In this document: positions 54,713 to 64,000 of the stretch, one piece after another
Layout: each line of letters starts with the position of its first letter
Numbering within the stretch: position 1 is the stretch's first letter
NCBI RefSeq assembly: GCF_014268445.2
Contig: NZ_CP077089.1
Coordinates: 5,439,501 to 5,503,500, forward strand
From: Pseudomonas tensinigenes
Lineage (GTDB): Bacteria; Pseudomonadota; Gammaproteobacteria; Pseudomonadales; Pseudomonadaceae
DNA length: 64,000 nt
Direction: 5' to 3'
The notes under the pieces: generated by a model
Database searches by the model: none
What the model was told of the DNA's origin: nothing
The model's input: the letters and a program-made list of their open reading frames with translations, nothing else
Translations under genes and position numbers: made by a program

Positions 54713-55347
54713 ATGCCGCAAAACGTCTTGAGATTTTTCGTCGACTGCATGAGGACAACCCCGAGCCGAAAACCGAACTGGCCTATACCTCGCCGTTCGA
54801 ATTGCTGATTGCGGTAATTCTTTCAGCGCAATCGACCGACGTCGGTGTCAACAAAGCGACAGCGAAGCTGTTTCCGGTTGCCAACACGCCTTCAGCGATC
54901 CATGCACTGGGCGTCGAAGGGCTGTCCGAATACATCAAGACCATCGGCCTCTACAACAGCAAGGCCAAGAACGTCATCGAGACCTGCCGCTTGCTGGTCG
55001 AACGCCACGGCGGTGCAGTACCACAAACGCGTGAAGAGCTCGAAGCCTTGCCCGGCGTCGGTCGAAAAACTGCCAATGTGGTACTCAATACAGCTTTTCG
55101 CCAGTTGACCATGGCCGTCGATACGCACATCTTCCGCGTCAGCAACCGGACCGGCATCGCTCCCGGCAAGAACGTTGTCGAAGTGGAAAACAAGCTGATG
55201 AAGTTTGTACCCAGGCAATTCTTGCTCGACTCCCATCACTGGCTGATTCTCCACGGGCGCTATGTGTGTCTGGCCCGCAAGCCGCGGTGCGGTAGCTGCC
55301 GAATTGAAGACTTGTGCGAGTACAAACACAAAACATCGGACGATTGA
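54709..55347 (+). CDS. nth: Endonuclease III
   Basis: The 212-residue DNA glycosylase/AP lyase has the helix-hairpin-helix LPGVGRKTANVVL with catalytic Lys, the catalytic Asp in VDTHIFRVSNR, and a C-terminal [4Fe-4S] loop C-x6-C-x2-C-x5-C (CLARKPRCGSCRIEDLC). It excises oxidised pyrimidines. It starts ATGA-overlapped with the rnfE-like gene and so is translationally linked to it. Confidence 0.97.
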   Translation: MNAAKRLEIFRRLHEDNPEPKTELAYTSPFELLIAVILSAQSTDVGVNKATAKLFPVANTPSAIHALGVEGLSEYIKTIGLYNSKAKNVIETCRLLVERHGGAVPQTREELEALPGVGRKTANVVLNTAFRQLTMAVDTHIFRVSNRTGIAPGKNVVEVENKLMKFVPRQFLLDSHHWLILHGRYVCLARKPRCGSCRIEDLCEYKHKTSDD

Positions 55348-55453
55348 CCGGCTATTGGAATTATTGAATGGTCGATTGAAAAAATCTTTTTTACCCGACG
55401 CGGGAATGTCGATATAAGGAGCGCCAAAGGCAGTCTTAGTGTGGGAGTGATTT

Positions 55454-55627
55454 ATGAGTACTGACAAAGAGGAACTGGAACTGGATGACGACACCACGGA
55501 GGCAGGTGACACTGAACCGGCGGTTGAAGTTGCCAAGACCAATCTGAGCAAGCGCCGCACTATCGACAACCTGCTTGAGGAGCGCCGACTGCGAAAGCAA
55601 TTGGCCGAGTACGATTTTGATCTGTGA
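55454..55627 (+). CDS. PA3496-family small acidic protein (57 aa)
   Basis: ATG 55454 is preceded by GGGAG. The product starts MSTDKEELELDDDTTEAGDT, an acidic N-terminal half, then a basic helix KRRTIDNLLEERRLRKQLAE and YDFDL end. P. aeruginosa PA3496 follows nth in the same way and has this form, as remembered, and that family is annotated as a putative envelope integrity protein. A role cannot be read from sequence. Confidence 0.75.
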   Translation: MSTDKEELELDDDTTEAGDTEPAVEVAKTNLSKRRTIDNLLEERRLRKQLAEYDFDL

Positions 55628-55633
55628 AACTTG

Positions 55634-55659
55634 AAAGCCTCCCGAACCGGAGGCTTTTT
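55634..55659 (+). terminator. Terminator after the small acidic gene
   Basis: AAAGCCTCC-CGAACC-GGAGGCTTT with a following T-run, 6 bp after the stop. Confidence 0.92.
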
Positions 55660-55716
55660 ACTTTCTGCGACTCACTGAATTCGATCGGCCCATGACCCCG
55701 TCAGCGACTGAAAGAT

Positions 55717-56343
55717 TCAGACGAGCCCATTGCGCTGCGCCAACTCGATCAGATCTACCAGCGAGCGCGCATTGAGTTTCAGCAACAAGCGGGTCTTGTA
55801 AGTGCTCACGGTCTTGTTGCTCAGGAACATGCCATCGGCGATTTCCTTGTTCGTCTTGCCCCGCGCCAACTGCTGCAACACCATCATTTCGCGACCGGAA
55901 AGGCGATCCACCATATCGGCTTCACTGGCATTACCCAAACTGGTCCGCACTGTGTGGAGTGCCTGATTGGGAAAGTAACTGTATCCGGACAAAACCGCCT
56001 TGATCGCACTCAACAACTCGGTGAGATCCTGCTGTTTACAGACATAACCCGCCGCCCCTGATTGCATGCAGCGCATCGAAAAGTGCCCAGGGGCTTGCGA
56101 AGTCAACACCAGCACTTTAATAGGCATGGTTGTCGAAGTCAGGCGAGCAATAACCTCAAGCCCATCAAGTTTCGGTATTCCAATATCCAGAATGACTATA
56201 TCCGGCATTTGCTCGCGAGCAAGTTGTAATGCATCTACACCATTATCAGTTTCTGCAATGACTTCGTAGCCATGACGTTCCATCAGCATACGTACCGCGA
56301 GACGAATGACGGGGTGGTCATCCACGATCAGCACTTTATTCAT
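55717..56343 (-). CDS. NarL/FixJ-family response regulator
   Basis: The 208-residue regulator starts at ATG 56343. The receiver domain begins NKVLIVDDHPVIRLAVRMLM, with phospho-acceptor Asp in VILDIGIPKLDG and Lys-containing GAAGYVCKQQDL. The LuxR-type helix-turn-helix is LSGREMMVLQQLARGKTNKE then SNKTVSTYKTRLL. No cognate kinase is adjacent, so it is an orphan in this window. The target genes are unknown. Confidence 0.9.
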   Translation of the reverse strand: MNKVLIVDDHPVIRLAVRMLMERHGYEVIAETDNGVDALQLAREQMPDIVILDIGIPKLDGLEVIARLTSTTMPIKVLVLTSQAPGHFSMRCMQSGAAGYVCKQQDLTELLSAIKAVLSGYSYFPNQALHTVRTSLGNASEADMVDRLSGREMMVLQQLARGKTNKEIADGMFLSNKTVSTYKTRLLLKLNARSLVDLIELAQRNGLV

Positions 56344-56753
56344 GGGCAAGTCCAGTTTCGCTGTTCGAGTTTTTAGAACACGCACAATAGCCCAGTCACT
56401 TGCCCCTTAGTATGCCAAGCCTTTCACGGACTCGCATCGCAAGACATCCCCTACAGTGATTGAGGATTATTCCTACAAAAAATCATTGCCCTCCTAAATA
56501 TCCGACGACATACCGCTCTAGATACTGCGCAACCCGTCCGTTGCTGATTTGTAACCGCGTGCGCCTGCAAAGGCCGAAAAGCCTGCCAGAGCCTACGGTC
56601 ACTGCATTACAAGCGTACGAACCGGATCAATACCCGTCCCGCTAGTTAATAAACACTGAAACAAGATATTTACGGCCTTACAAAAACTTTTTGCTATAAA
56701 TACAAACTCCAATCAACCACCTTACTAACAACCAAACAAAACGACGCCATCAA
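56344..56753. other. AT-rich intergenic region without recognisable gene
   Basis: Base composition falls well below the flanks from about 56440 to 56753, continuing into the next gene. A 61-codon frame at 56460-56645 has no ribosome site and poor codon usage and is probably not coding. No terminator, RNA gene or operator could be named. The composition shift may mark an insertion boundary. Confidence 0.4.
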
Positions 56754-57500
56754 ATGAGAAAACCAAAACAAAAGAACAAGACCATGTTAAGGATAAAAAA
56801 CAAGATCAACAACCCAATGACAGTCATCGCAATATTCGCTGGACTCTCCGAGGCCTCGGCCGCTATTTCTCTACCCTTCCTCAATAATGAGGACCGGGCC
56901 GTATACGTGTGGTTCTTGATCAGTTTTCCGTTTTACTTGTTATTTCTTTTTTTTATAACGCTTAATTTCAACTACCGCTCCCTCTATTCGCCTTCCGACT
57001 TCGGCAAAGACGAGAGCTTTTTAAAAGCAATGGACAGTAATGATCATGACAACAAACGAAATACGTTAACGCAGGAACCAGGCACACTCGATACGTTTGA
57101 AATATCAAGCCACATCGTGCCCTGCGAGAGCGCGGCTGCACTGTGCAAGGATTCGTGCAAAATCCATAACGTCCCCGACCCTCCGCCACGCGTCGATACG
57201 AATCAAAACCTTACCGTTCAACACAATATTCGCTTACCCGCATCCATCAGCAACCTTCATATTGTTGATGCACGCAATATTGAGGCGTCGAGAGAGTTCG
57301 CCACGATTCTGGAAAAAATCCGAAATTCCGATAAAAATACCGACCGGGTCATCGTGTTTCTTTCCAATCATGTGTCAGATGCTTCACTGACTAAAAATGC
57401 ACTCCTGCAGATCAAGCACGCAAAGAAAGGTTCGAGCACAACACTTTGCATTGTTTACAACCTGTGCTCACAAGCGGTGACGCTGCTGGGTCGCAATTGA
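56754..57500 (+). CDS. Orphan two-helix membrane protein with low GC, unknown function
   Basis: The 248-residue frame begins MRKPKQKNKTMLRIKNKINN, or at the internal Met11 (ATG 56784). Neither has a good ribosome site. Two adjacent hydrophobic helices follow (TVIAIFAGLSEASAAISLPF and WFLISFPFYLLFLFFITLNF). The rest, residues 75-248, is soluble: a low-complexity Asp/Asn-rich linker, then a possible alpha/beta domain (NLHIVDARNIEASREFATIL, then DRVIVFLSNHVSDASL). Codon use and AT content differ from neighbours, suggesting horizontal acquisition. A terminator follows. No family recognised. Confidence 0.6.
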   Translation: MRKPKQKNKTMLRIKNKINNPMTVIAIFAGLSEASAAISLPFLNNEDRAVYVWFLISFPFYLLFLFFITLNFNYRSLYSPSDFGKDESFLKAMDSNDHDNKRNTLTQEPGTLDTFEISSHIVPCESAAALCKDSCKIHNVPDPPPRVDTNQNLTVQHNIRLPASISNLHIVDARNIEASREFATILEKIRNSDKNTDRVIVFLSNHVSDASLTKNALLQIKHAKKGSSTTLCIVYNLCSQAVTLLGRN

Positions 57501-57570
57501 ACAGTCTGTCCTCGCCGCACATGCAGCCAGGCACTGGCATCACTCGACAACAAACTGACAACGAACTTAA

Positions 57571-57611
57571 AAAAAGGGCGGCCTTGTCTCGAAGACAAGG
57601 CCGCCCTTTCA
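57571..57611. terminator. Strong bidirectional terminator
   Basis: AAAGGGCGGCCTTGTCT and AGACAAGGCCGCCCTTT form a 17-bp stem with a CGA loop, flanked by A-run and T-containing tail. It ends argG and the AT-rich orphan gene. Confidence 0.92.
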
Positions 57612-57633
57612 TTGCGCCTCAGCCTGAAAAATC

Positions 57634-58851
<1,218 letters not shown>

Positions 58852-58980
58852 GCCATCACTCCACGGGGTTCTACGGAAAGCCGAGGAGTCTACCGCTCAA
58901 ACGCGATAATTTACAGAGGCGCGACAGCTTAAGACGACAAAGCGACAGAATCTGTCGACAGCGCGACGATGACCGGCAGG

Positions 58981-59901
58981 TCAGGAAGTCGCTGCGGTGC
59001 TGGCTGGGGTGCTCGCCTGAGGCGCTGGAGCGGTGGTTGGCGCCACGCGTGCAAGCTTCACCGCAACCCGACGGTTCTTCGCCCGGTTGGCCGCATTGGT
59101 GTTCGGAACCAATGGGTATTGTTCACCGTGGAAACGTACTGTGATCTGCGATTCGGCGATGCCATTGGCCTTGAAGAAGTCGACCACTGCCAGCGCTCGG
59201 CGGCGCGACAGTTCGCGGTTGGTCAGACGATTACCGCTGTTGTCGGAATGGCCATCGAGTTCGATGTGATTGACCGTCGGATCGGCTTTCATGAATTCGA
59301 GCATCACTTGCAGCTTGGCCTTGGCGGCGACGTCGAGATCAACACCCTCGCCGGGGAAGCCGATCTGCGATTGCTTGATCTGGTCGAAATTCTGCGGCAG
59401 CAACTTCGCTACACAGGTCTGATAGTCGTTAAACGCCTTGCTGAATTTCACCGGCAATAAACGCACTTCCGAGACACGCCCATCGCCAGACGCGCGACGT
59501 ACAACCGGGCTGCGACCGTCCAGCAGACCGCTGATCAGACCACCGGCCTGGGATTGCGAACTGCTGAACAGCACGTTGCCACTGCCGAGCCGGACGTTGC
59601 CCAGATTGATGTCACCACGACCCGGCTGCCACGGTGCCGCCGCCGCCAGCAACGTCGCCGAACCACCGCCAAGCATGGCGTTGTAGGCATTCAGACGGAA
59701 GATCGCCTGTTCGCCGGCCTTGCGCACGAACTCACCCGAGCCGAAATCGGTGATCGGTTGGGTCAGACGACATTCGAACTTGTCGCCGGCGACCGTCCAC
59801 TCAATGTTCTCCAGACGGGTCTGGTACGTGAGCGCCATGGCCGGAAGGCTGGCAAACACACTGAGCAAGGCTAAATAACGCTGGCGCACGGGAGGCTCCA
59901 T
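58981..59901 (-). CDS. motY: Flagellar motor protein MotY (OmpA-family)
   Basis: The 306-residue protein starts at ATG 59901 (GTG 59916 possible). A signal peptide (VRQRYLALLSVFASLPAMAL) is followed by an N-terminal domain and a C-terminal OmpA-like peptidoglycan-binding domain with HIELDGHSDNSGNRLTNREL and NRRVAVKL. A Pro/Thr/Ala tail ends the protein. It stabilises the sodium/proton flagellar stator at the T-ring. Adjacent argG and pyrC fit the P. aeruginosa order. Confidence 0.92.
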   Translation of the reverse strand: MEPPVRQRYLALLSVFASLPAMALTYQTRLENIEWTVAGDKFECRLTQPITDFGSGEFVRKAGEQAIFRLNAYNAMLGGGSATLLAAAAPWQPGRGDINLGNVRLGSGNVLFSSSQSQAGGLISGLLDGRSPVVRRASGDGRVSEVRLLPVKFSKAFNDYQTCVAKLLPQNFDQIKQSQIGFPGEGVDLDVAAKAKLQVMLEFMKADPTVNHIELDGHSDNSGNRLTNRELSRRRALAVVDFFKANGIAESQITVRFHGEQYPLVPNTNAANRAKNRRVAVKLARVAPTTAPAPQASTPASTAATS

Positions 59902-60049
59902 TGGCTTCTGAAACACAAAGACCGATTCACACTATGTTTACGGCATACCTACGGGATATCGGAAGGTTCCCGCAAAACTTGATAGCGAGTGCCTGCAAGA
60001 GTCTTTTCCGGTAGCATTCGCCTCAGTTTGACCCGCCTGGAAGCCCCTC

Positions 60050-61096
60050 ATGTCCGACCGCCTGACCCTGCTGCGTCCCGACGACTGGCACATTCATCTT
60101 CGCGATGGTGCCGTGTTGACCAATACCGTTGCCGATGTTGCGCGCACTTTTGGTCGCGCCATCATCATGCCCAACCTGGTACCCCCGGTGCGCAACGCCG
60201 CTGAAGCCGACGGCTATCGCCAGCGGATTCTCGCTGCCCGCCCGGCCGGCAGTCGCTTTGAGCCGCTGATGGTGCTGTACCTCACCGACCGCACCCAGCC
60301 CGAAGAAATTCGTGAAGCCAAGGCCAGTGGTTTTGTCTACGCCGCCAAGCTGTACCCGGCCGGCGCGACCACCAACTCCGATTCCGGCGTGACCAGCATC
60401 GACAAGATTCTGCCGGCAATCGAAGCCATGGCCGAAGTCGGCATGCCGCTGTTGATCCACGGTGAAGTCACCCGTGGCGACGTCGACGTGTTCGACCGCG
60501 AAAAGATTTTCATCGATGAGCACATGCGTCGTGTCGTCGAGCGCTTCCCGACGCTGAAAGTGGTGTTCGAACACATCACCACCGGCGACGCCGTGCAGTT
60601 CGTCAACGAAGCTTCGGCCAACGTTGCCGCGACCATCACCGCGCATCACCTGCTCTACAACCGCAATCACATGCTGGTTGGCGGGATTCGGCCGCACTTC
60701 TATTGCCTGCCGATCCTCAAGCGCAATACGCACCAGGAAGCCCTGCTCGACGCCGCTACCAGTGGCAGCGCGAAGTTCTTCCTCGGCACCGATTCGGCGC
60801 CGCACGCCCAGCACGCCAAGGAAGCCGCTTGCGGTTGCGCCGGCTGCTACACCGCGTACGCCGCCATCGAGATGTACGCCGAAGCCTTCGAACAGCGTAA
60901 CGCGCTGGACAAACTCGAAGCCTTCGCCAGCCTCAACGGCCCGCGTTTCTACGGCCTGCCGGCGAACACCGATCGCATCACCCTGGTTCGTGAAGAATGG
61001 ACTGCCCCGACCAGCCTGCCGTTTGGCGAGCTGACCGTTATCCCGCTGCGCGCCGGTGAAAAACTGCGCTGGCGCCTGCTGGAGGAACACGCGTGA
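60050..61096 (+). CDS. pyrC: Dihydroorotase
   Basis: The 348-residue enzyme has the metal ligands HIHLRDG near the N-terminus, [14 protein letters not shown] containing the carboxylated Lys, and [20 protein letters not shown]. Later His residues are in [11 protein letters not shown] and [16 protein letters not shown]. It is the E. coli-type (class II) dihydroorotase in pyrimidine biosynthesis. The stop overlaps the rnt GTG start (GTGA). Confidence 0.97.
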   Translation: MSDRLTLLRPDDWHIHLRDGAVLTNTVADVARTFGRAIIMPNLVPPVRNAAEADGYRQRILAARPAGSRFEPLMVLYLTDRTQPEEIREAKASGFVYAAKLYPAGATTNSDSGVTSIDKILPAIEAMAEVGMPLLIHGEVTRGDVDVFDREKIFIDEHMRRVVERFPTLKVVFEHITTGDAVQFVNEASANVAATITAHHLLYNRNHMLVGGIRPHFYCLPILKRNTHQEALLDAATSGSAKFFLGTDSAPHAQHAKEAACGCAGCYTAYAAIEMYAEAFEQRNALDKLEAFASLNGPRFYGLPANTDRITLVREEWTAPTSLPFGELTVIPLRAGEKLRWRLLEEHA

Positions 61097-61770
61097 GTGA
61101 AGACCATTTCGACGACGAACTGGACGGTCAAAGTGGTGGTGGCGGTTCCCGTCACCCGATGGCAGCACGCTTTCGCGGCTATCTGCCGGTAGTCGTCGAC
61201 GTAGAAACCGGTGGTTTCAACTCGGCCACCGATGCGTTGCTGGAGATTGCTGCGACCACCATCGCCATGGATGAAAAGGGCTTTGTTTACCCCGATCACA
61301 CCTACTTCTTCCGCGTTGAGCCGTTCGAAGGCGCCAACGTTGAAGCGGCAGCGCTGGAGTTCACCGGGATCAAGCTCGATCATCCACTGCGCATGGCGGT
61401 CAGCGAAGAAACCGCGCTGACTGACATTTTCCGAGGTATCCGCAAGGCGCTGAAGGCCAATGGCTGCAAGCGCGCGATTCTGGTCGGTCACAACAGCAGC
61501 TTCGACCTCGGCTTCCTCAACGCCGCAGTTGCGCGACTGGACATGAAGCGCAACCCGTTCCACCCGTTCTCCAGCTTCGACACCGCGACGCTGGCGGGTC
61601 TGGCCTACGGTCAAACCGTGCTGGCTAAAGCCTGCCAGGCTGCCGACATCGATTTCGACGGCCGTGAGGCGCACTCGGCGCGTTACGACACCGAGAAAAC
61701 CGCAGAGCTGTTCTGCGGCATCGTCAACCGCTGGAAACAGATGGGCGGCTGGGAAGACTTCGAAGACTGA
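61093..61770 (+). CDS. rnt: Ribonuclease T
   Basis: The 225-residue exonuclease starts at GTG 61093, overlapping pyrC by 4 bp. The DEDD motifs are [31 protein letters not shown] and [15 protein letters not shown]. It trims tRNA and other RNA 3' ends. The GTG start is supported by GGAGGAACAC upstream. Confidence 0.97.
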   Translation: MSEDHFDDELDGQSGGGGSRHPMAARFRGYLPVVVDVETGGFNSATDALLEIAATTIAMDEKGFVYPDHTYFFRVEPFEGANVEAAALEFTGIKLDHPLRMAVSEETALTDIFRGIRKALKANGCKRAILVGHNSSFDLGFLNAAVARLDMKRNPFHPFSSFDTATLAGLAYGQTVLAKACQAADIDFDGREAHSARYDTEKTAELFCGIVNRWKQMGGWEDFED

Positions 61771-61798
61771 TTGATGGTCGTCGGGTAAATCCCGCGCA

Positions 61799-61830
61799 TA
61801 AAAAAACCGGCCACTTGGGCCGGTTTTTTT
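61799..61830. terminator. Bidirectional terminator between rnt and peroxiredoxin
   Basis: AAAAAACCGGCC-ACTTG-GGCCGGTTTTTT has A-run and T-run on either side, ending both convergent genes. Confidence 0.95.
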
Positions 61831-61848
61831 GTACCTCGACGTTGCGCC

Positions 61849-62451
61849 TTACAGGGCAGCAGCGTTCTCGGTCAGGTATGCAGCAACGCCTTCTGGCGAA
61901 GCGTTCATGCCTTTGTCGCCTTTTTTCCAGTTGGCAGGGCAGACTTCGCCGTGCTCTTCGTGGAATTGCAGAGCGTCGACCAGACGAATCAGCTCTTCCA
62001 TGTTACGGCCCAGCGGCAGGTCGTTGATGATCTGCGAACGGACAACGCCTTTGTCGTCGATCAGGAACGCGCCACGGAAAGCCACGCCGCCTTCGGATTC
62101 AACGTCGTAAGCCTTGGCGATGTCGTGCTTCATGTCGGCAGCCATGGTGTATTTCACCTGGCCGATGCCGCCATTGTTCACTGGAGTGTTGCGCCATGCG
62201 TTGTGAGTGAAGTGCGAGTCGATCGACACAGCGATCACTTCAACGTTGCGTGCCTTGAAGTCGGCCATGCGGTTGTCCAGAGCGATCAGCTCGGACGGGC
62301 AGACGAAGGTGAAGTCCAGTGGGTAGAAGAACACCAGGCCGTATTTGCCTTTGATGGCCGAGGACAGGGTGAAGCTGTCAACGATCTCGCCATTGCCGAG
62401 TACGGCCGGGACGGTGAAGTCAGGGGCTTGTTTGCCTACGAGTACGCTCAT
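61849..62451 (-). CDS. Typical 2-Cys peroxiredoxin (AhpC/TSA family)
   Basis: The 200-residue protein has the peroxidatic Cys in LDFTFVCPSELIAL and the resolving Cys in EEHGEVCPANWKKGD, the order of typical 2-Cys Prx. It detoxifies H2O2 and organic peroxides with a thioredoxin-like donor. A GGAG site precedes the start. It is in the bfd/bfr/grxD group as in P. aeruginosa. Confidence 0.95.
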   Translation of the reverse strand: MSVLVGKQAPDFTVPAVLGNGEIVDSFTLSSAIKGKYGLVFFYPLDFTFVCPSELIALDNRMADFKARNVEVIAVSIDSHFTHNAWRNTPVNNGGIGQVKYTMAADMKHDIAKAYDVESEGGVAFRGAFLIDDKGVVRSQIINDLPLGRNMEELIRLVDALQFHEEHGEVCPANWKKGDKGMNASPEGVAAYLTENAAAL

Positions 62452-62693
62452 TGATATCTCCTGGTGTAAAAACTTGAAGTTCAGGGTCCGCGCCAGCCTG
62501 CCATCCTCAGACGACAGCCCTGTGACACGAACCCCCTTCGCAAGGGCCGACCATCATACACTGCGAATTTGGCCTGTCCTTAACGGTTTTTTAAAGCAGG
62601 CGCAGAACGGCGCTGCATTTACGGGGCCAGGCAAATCGCCAGTAAATACCGTTCGTCAGTCATGGCTGTTAATCAGCTGAAGCCTTCCGAAAG

Positions 62694-62726
62694 CACTTTG
62701 ACAATCATTCTCGTTAACATTAAGAT
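62694..62726 (+). promoter_or_regulatory. bfd: Strong promoter of bfd with overlapping Fur-like site
   Basis: TTGACA (62698-62703), 17 bp, TAAGAT (62721-62726) is a near-consensus sigma-70 promoter. The sequence at 62694-62712 agrees with the Fur consensus at 13 of 19 positions, including AATCATTCTC. Fur binding would therefore block the promoter when iron is plentiful. The rest of the 62452-62765 gap holds the peroxiredoxin promoter region, with nothing else recognised. Confidence 0.75.
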
Positions 62727-62765
62727 CCATCGCAATTGAGTCACAACCAGCGACGGTTCTCACTT

Positions 62766-62984
62766 ATGTATGTTTGTCTCTGCACTGGCGTCACCGACGG
62801 ACAGATCCGCGAAGCGATCTATGAAGGTTGCTGCAGCTATAAAGAAGTTCGCCAGGCCACCGGCGTCGCCAGCCAATGCGGCAAATGTGCCTGCCTCGCC
62901 AAGGAAGTGGTCCGCGAAACCCTGACCAAGCTGCAAACCGCTCAGGCCGCGATCCCCTATCCGGTAGAATTTACTGCCGCGTAA
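62766..62984 (+). CDS. bfd: Bacterioferritin-associated ferredoxin Bfd
   Basis: The 72-residue protein begins MYVCLCTGVTDGQIREAIYE and has four [2Fe-2S] cysteines as C-x-C then C-x2-C (CLC and CGKC). Bfd reduces haem in BfrB to release stored iron. Its promoter is Fur-type. A terminator follows. Confidence 0.97.
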   Translation: MYVCLCTGVTDGQIREAIYEGCCSYKEVRQATGVASQCGKCACLAKEVVRETLTKLQTAQAAIPYPVEFTAA

Positions 62985-63002
62985 TAACACCCCATTTCAA
63001 AG

Positions 63003-63027
63003 AACCGGACTTATGTCCGGTTTTTTT
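63003..63027 (+). terminator. Terminator of bfd
   Basis: ACCGGAC-TTAT-GTCCGGT followed by T7, 18 bp after the bfd stop. Confidence 0.93.
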
Positions 63028-63185
63028 ATGCCTGTAAATCAATTGCTTAGGCTCCAGACGCGGAACACAAACATTCTTATTCCGATTAATTTTCATATAT
63101 TATTCAATAACTTAGGTTTGACACTTATAAGTACGAAGCTCAAACTCCGCCTTATATACAGCTATTACAGGGCAGGACTCCGATC

Positions 63186-63659
63186 ATGAAAGGCGACATT
63201 ACAGTCATCCAGCATCTCAACAAGATCCTTGCCAATGAGCTGGTCGCGATCAATCAGTACTTCCTGCATGCGCGCATGTACGAAGATTGGGGTCTGAACA
63301 AGCTCGGCAAACACGAATACAAAGAATCCATCGACGAGATGAAACACGCGGACAAGCTGATCAAGCGCATCCTGTTCCTCGAAGGCCTGCCAAACGTGCA
63401 GGACTTGGGCAAGCTGCACATCGGCGAGCACACCAAGGAAATGCTGGAGTGCGACCTGCGTATCGAGAAGACCGGCCACGCTGACCTGAAGACCGCGATC
63501 GCGCATTGCGAGACCGTCGGTGACTTCGGTAGCCGTGAACTGCTTGAAGACATTCTCGAATCCGAAGAAGAACATATCGACTGGCTGGAAACCCAACTGG
63601 GCCTGATCGATAAAGTCGGTCTTGAGAACTATCTGCAATCGCAGATGGGCGAAGAGTAA
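63186..63659 (+). CDS. bfr: Bacterioferritin (BfrB-type)
   Basis: The 157-residue protein begins [20 protein letters not shown], with ferroxidase-centre residues in [19 protein letters not shown] and [17 protein letters not shown]. The haem-ligand Met is in [15 protein letters not shown]. It stores iron as a 24-mer. An AT-rich leader of about 160 bp precedes it; it contains the palindrome ACTTATAAGT at 63123. Confidence 0.97.
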   Translation: MKGDITVIQHLNKILANELVAINQYFLHARMYEDWGLNKLGKHEYKESIDEMKHADKLIKRILFLEGLPNVQDLGKLHIGEHTKEMLECDLRIEKTGHADLKTAIAHCETVGDFGSRELLEDILESEEEHIDWLETQLGLIDKVGLENYLQSQMGEE

Positions 63660-63685
63660 GTTAGCGCCCGCTAAACTCGAGACAC

Positions 63686-63724
63686 TAAAAAGCCCCGCCC
63701 TCTTTCGAGGCGCGGGGCTTTTTA
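63686..63724. terminator. Terminator between bfr and grxD
   Basis: AAAAGCCCCGCCC-TCTTTCGA-GGCGCGGGGCTTTT with flanking A and T runs, active in both directions. Confidence 0.92.
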
Positions 63725-63755
63725 TTGCCCGGATTGCGGTCAATACCGCAATCCC

Positions 63756-63844
63756 TGTGGGAGCCAGCCTGCTGGCGATAGCGTCATGTCAGCCGACAAC
63801 GTCGTCAGCGGCAGAAAGCATTCGCGAGCAGGCTCGCTCCCACA
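63756..63844. repeat. REPIN (variant left arm)
   Basis: The left arm TGTGGGAGCCAGCCTGCTGG carries compensatory GAGC to CAGC / GCTC to GCTG changes, while the right arm CGAGCAGGCTCGCTCCCACA is canonical. This is a paired base change that preserves the arm's own hairpin. Confidence 0.88.
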
Positions 63845-63852
63845 AAAGCTGA

Positions 63853-64000
63853 TCAGGCTTCGGACTTGTTCGCCGCTGCCGCTTCAACAGCCGACTTGAT
63901 GGTGGTTTGCAGCGAACCGTCTGCAGCCATCTCGGTCATGATGTCGCTACCGCCGACCAATTCACCGCCAACCCACAGTTGTGGGAAAGTCGGCCAGTTG
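63853..64000 (-). CDS. grxD: Monothiol glutaredoxin GrxD, C-terminal part (5' end outside window)
   Basis: The visible 49 codons read [20 protein letters not shown] and end in an Ala/Lys tail (AAAANKSEA). WPTFPQLW and [10 protein letters not shown] match the substrate-binding end of Grx4 proteins. The active-site CGFS lies beyond the window edge. It carries [2Fe-2S] clusters. Position next to bfr matches P. aeruginosa. Confidence 0.92.
   Translation of the reverse strand, partial: NWPTFPQLWVGGELVGGSDIMTEMAADGSLQTTIKSAVEAAAANKSEA

Noticed and set aside
56460..56645. 61-codon plus-strand frame in the AT-rich gap
   Set aside because: No ribosome site, Pro/Arg-rich shadow-like composition and no motif.

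Overview
This window is chromosomal DNA from a Pseudomonas of the P. fluorescens group. The evidence is high GC with dense coding, dozens of REP/REPIN-type palindromes whose arms read GTGGGAGCGAGCCTGCTCGCGA or TAGGAGCTGCCGNAGGCTGCGATC, and gene neighbourhoods recognisable from other pseudomonads: iciA/argP-lysE-sodB-bifA, icmP and companions, mexVW-like, inaA-methyltransferase-colS-colR, groES-groEL-fxsA, mrp-metG, rnf-nth, argG-motY-pyrC-rnt and prx-bfd-bfr-grxD. No tRNA, rRNA, CRISPR array, prophage or transposase gene was seen. Homology and synteny statements come from memory, not from a search.

Layout. (1) 1-4.2 kb: a DctB/DctD-type two-component pair and an alpha-ketoglutarate permease with a textbook sigma-54 promoter. 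(2) 4.6-4.9 kb: a small secreted protein made of seven DGYDRTGSA repeats. (3) 5-23.4 kb: an accessory-metabolism stretch, with a flavin-reductase-like protein, a 2-ketoarginine decarboxylase plus aldehyde dehydrogenase, several LysR/AraC regulators, the p-hydroxybenzoate genes pobR/pobA, MFS efflux, a twin-Cache periplasmic protein and an epimerase. (4) 22.5-27.8 kb: argP, an ACT-domain protein, a LysE exporter, sodB, and a BifA-type c-di-GMP phosphodiesterase. (5) 28-33.3 kb: imelysin, di-haem and DUF1513 envelope proteins, probably iron-regulated. (6) 33.4-42.5 kb: an RND efflux pair, then the ColRS envelope-stress locus with two sites matching the remembered ColR consensus. (7) 42.7-50.7 kb: chaperonins, FxsA, a HugZ-like protein, an SDR, Mrp and MetG. 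(8) 50.8-55.6 kb: a reduced Rnf-like electron-transfer operon coupled to nth. (9) 55.7-64 kb: a NarL-type regulator, an AT-rich orphan membrane gene, argG, motY, pyrC, rnt and the iron/redox group.

How parts work together. The sensor/regulator/permease unit looks like a closed loop for 2-oxoglutarate uptake. The ColR sites flank colRS on both sides, so the system appears to regulate its downstream lipid-envelope genes (methyltransferase, InaA kinase) and the divergent PAP2 phosphatase. Bfd and Bfr are the mobilisation and storage halves of bacterioferritin, and bfd has a strong promoter overlapped by a Fur-like site.

The strongest candidate for something unusual is the Rnf-like cluster. It has no rnfC. 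Its RnfB has lost the membrane anchor and gained a three-repeat tail resembling the tail of RnfC. Three of the four cysteines expected to hold the intramembrane iron-sulfur cluster in RnfA/RnfE are replaced. The second candidate is the DGYDRTGSA repeat protein.
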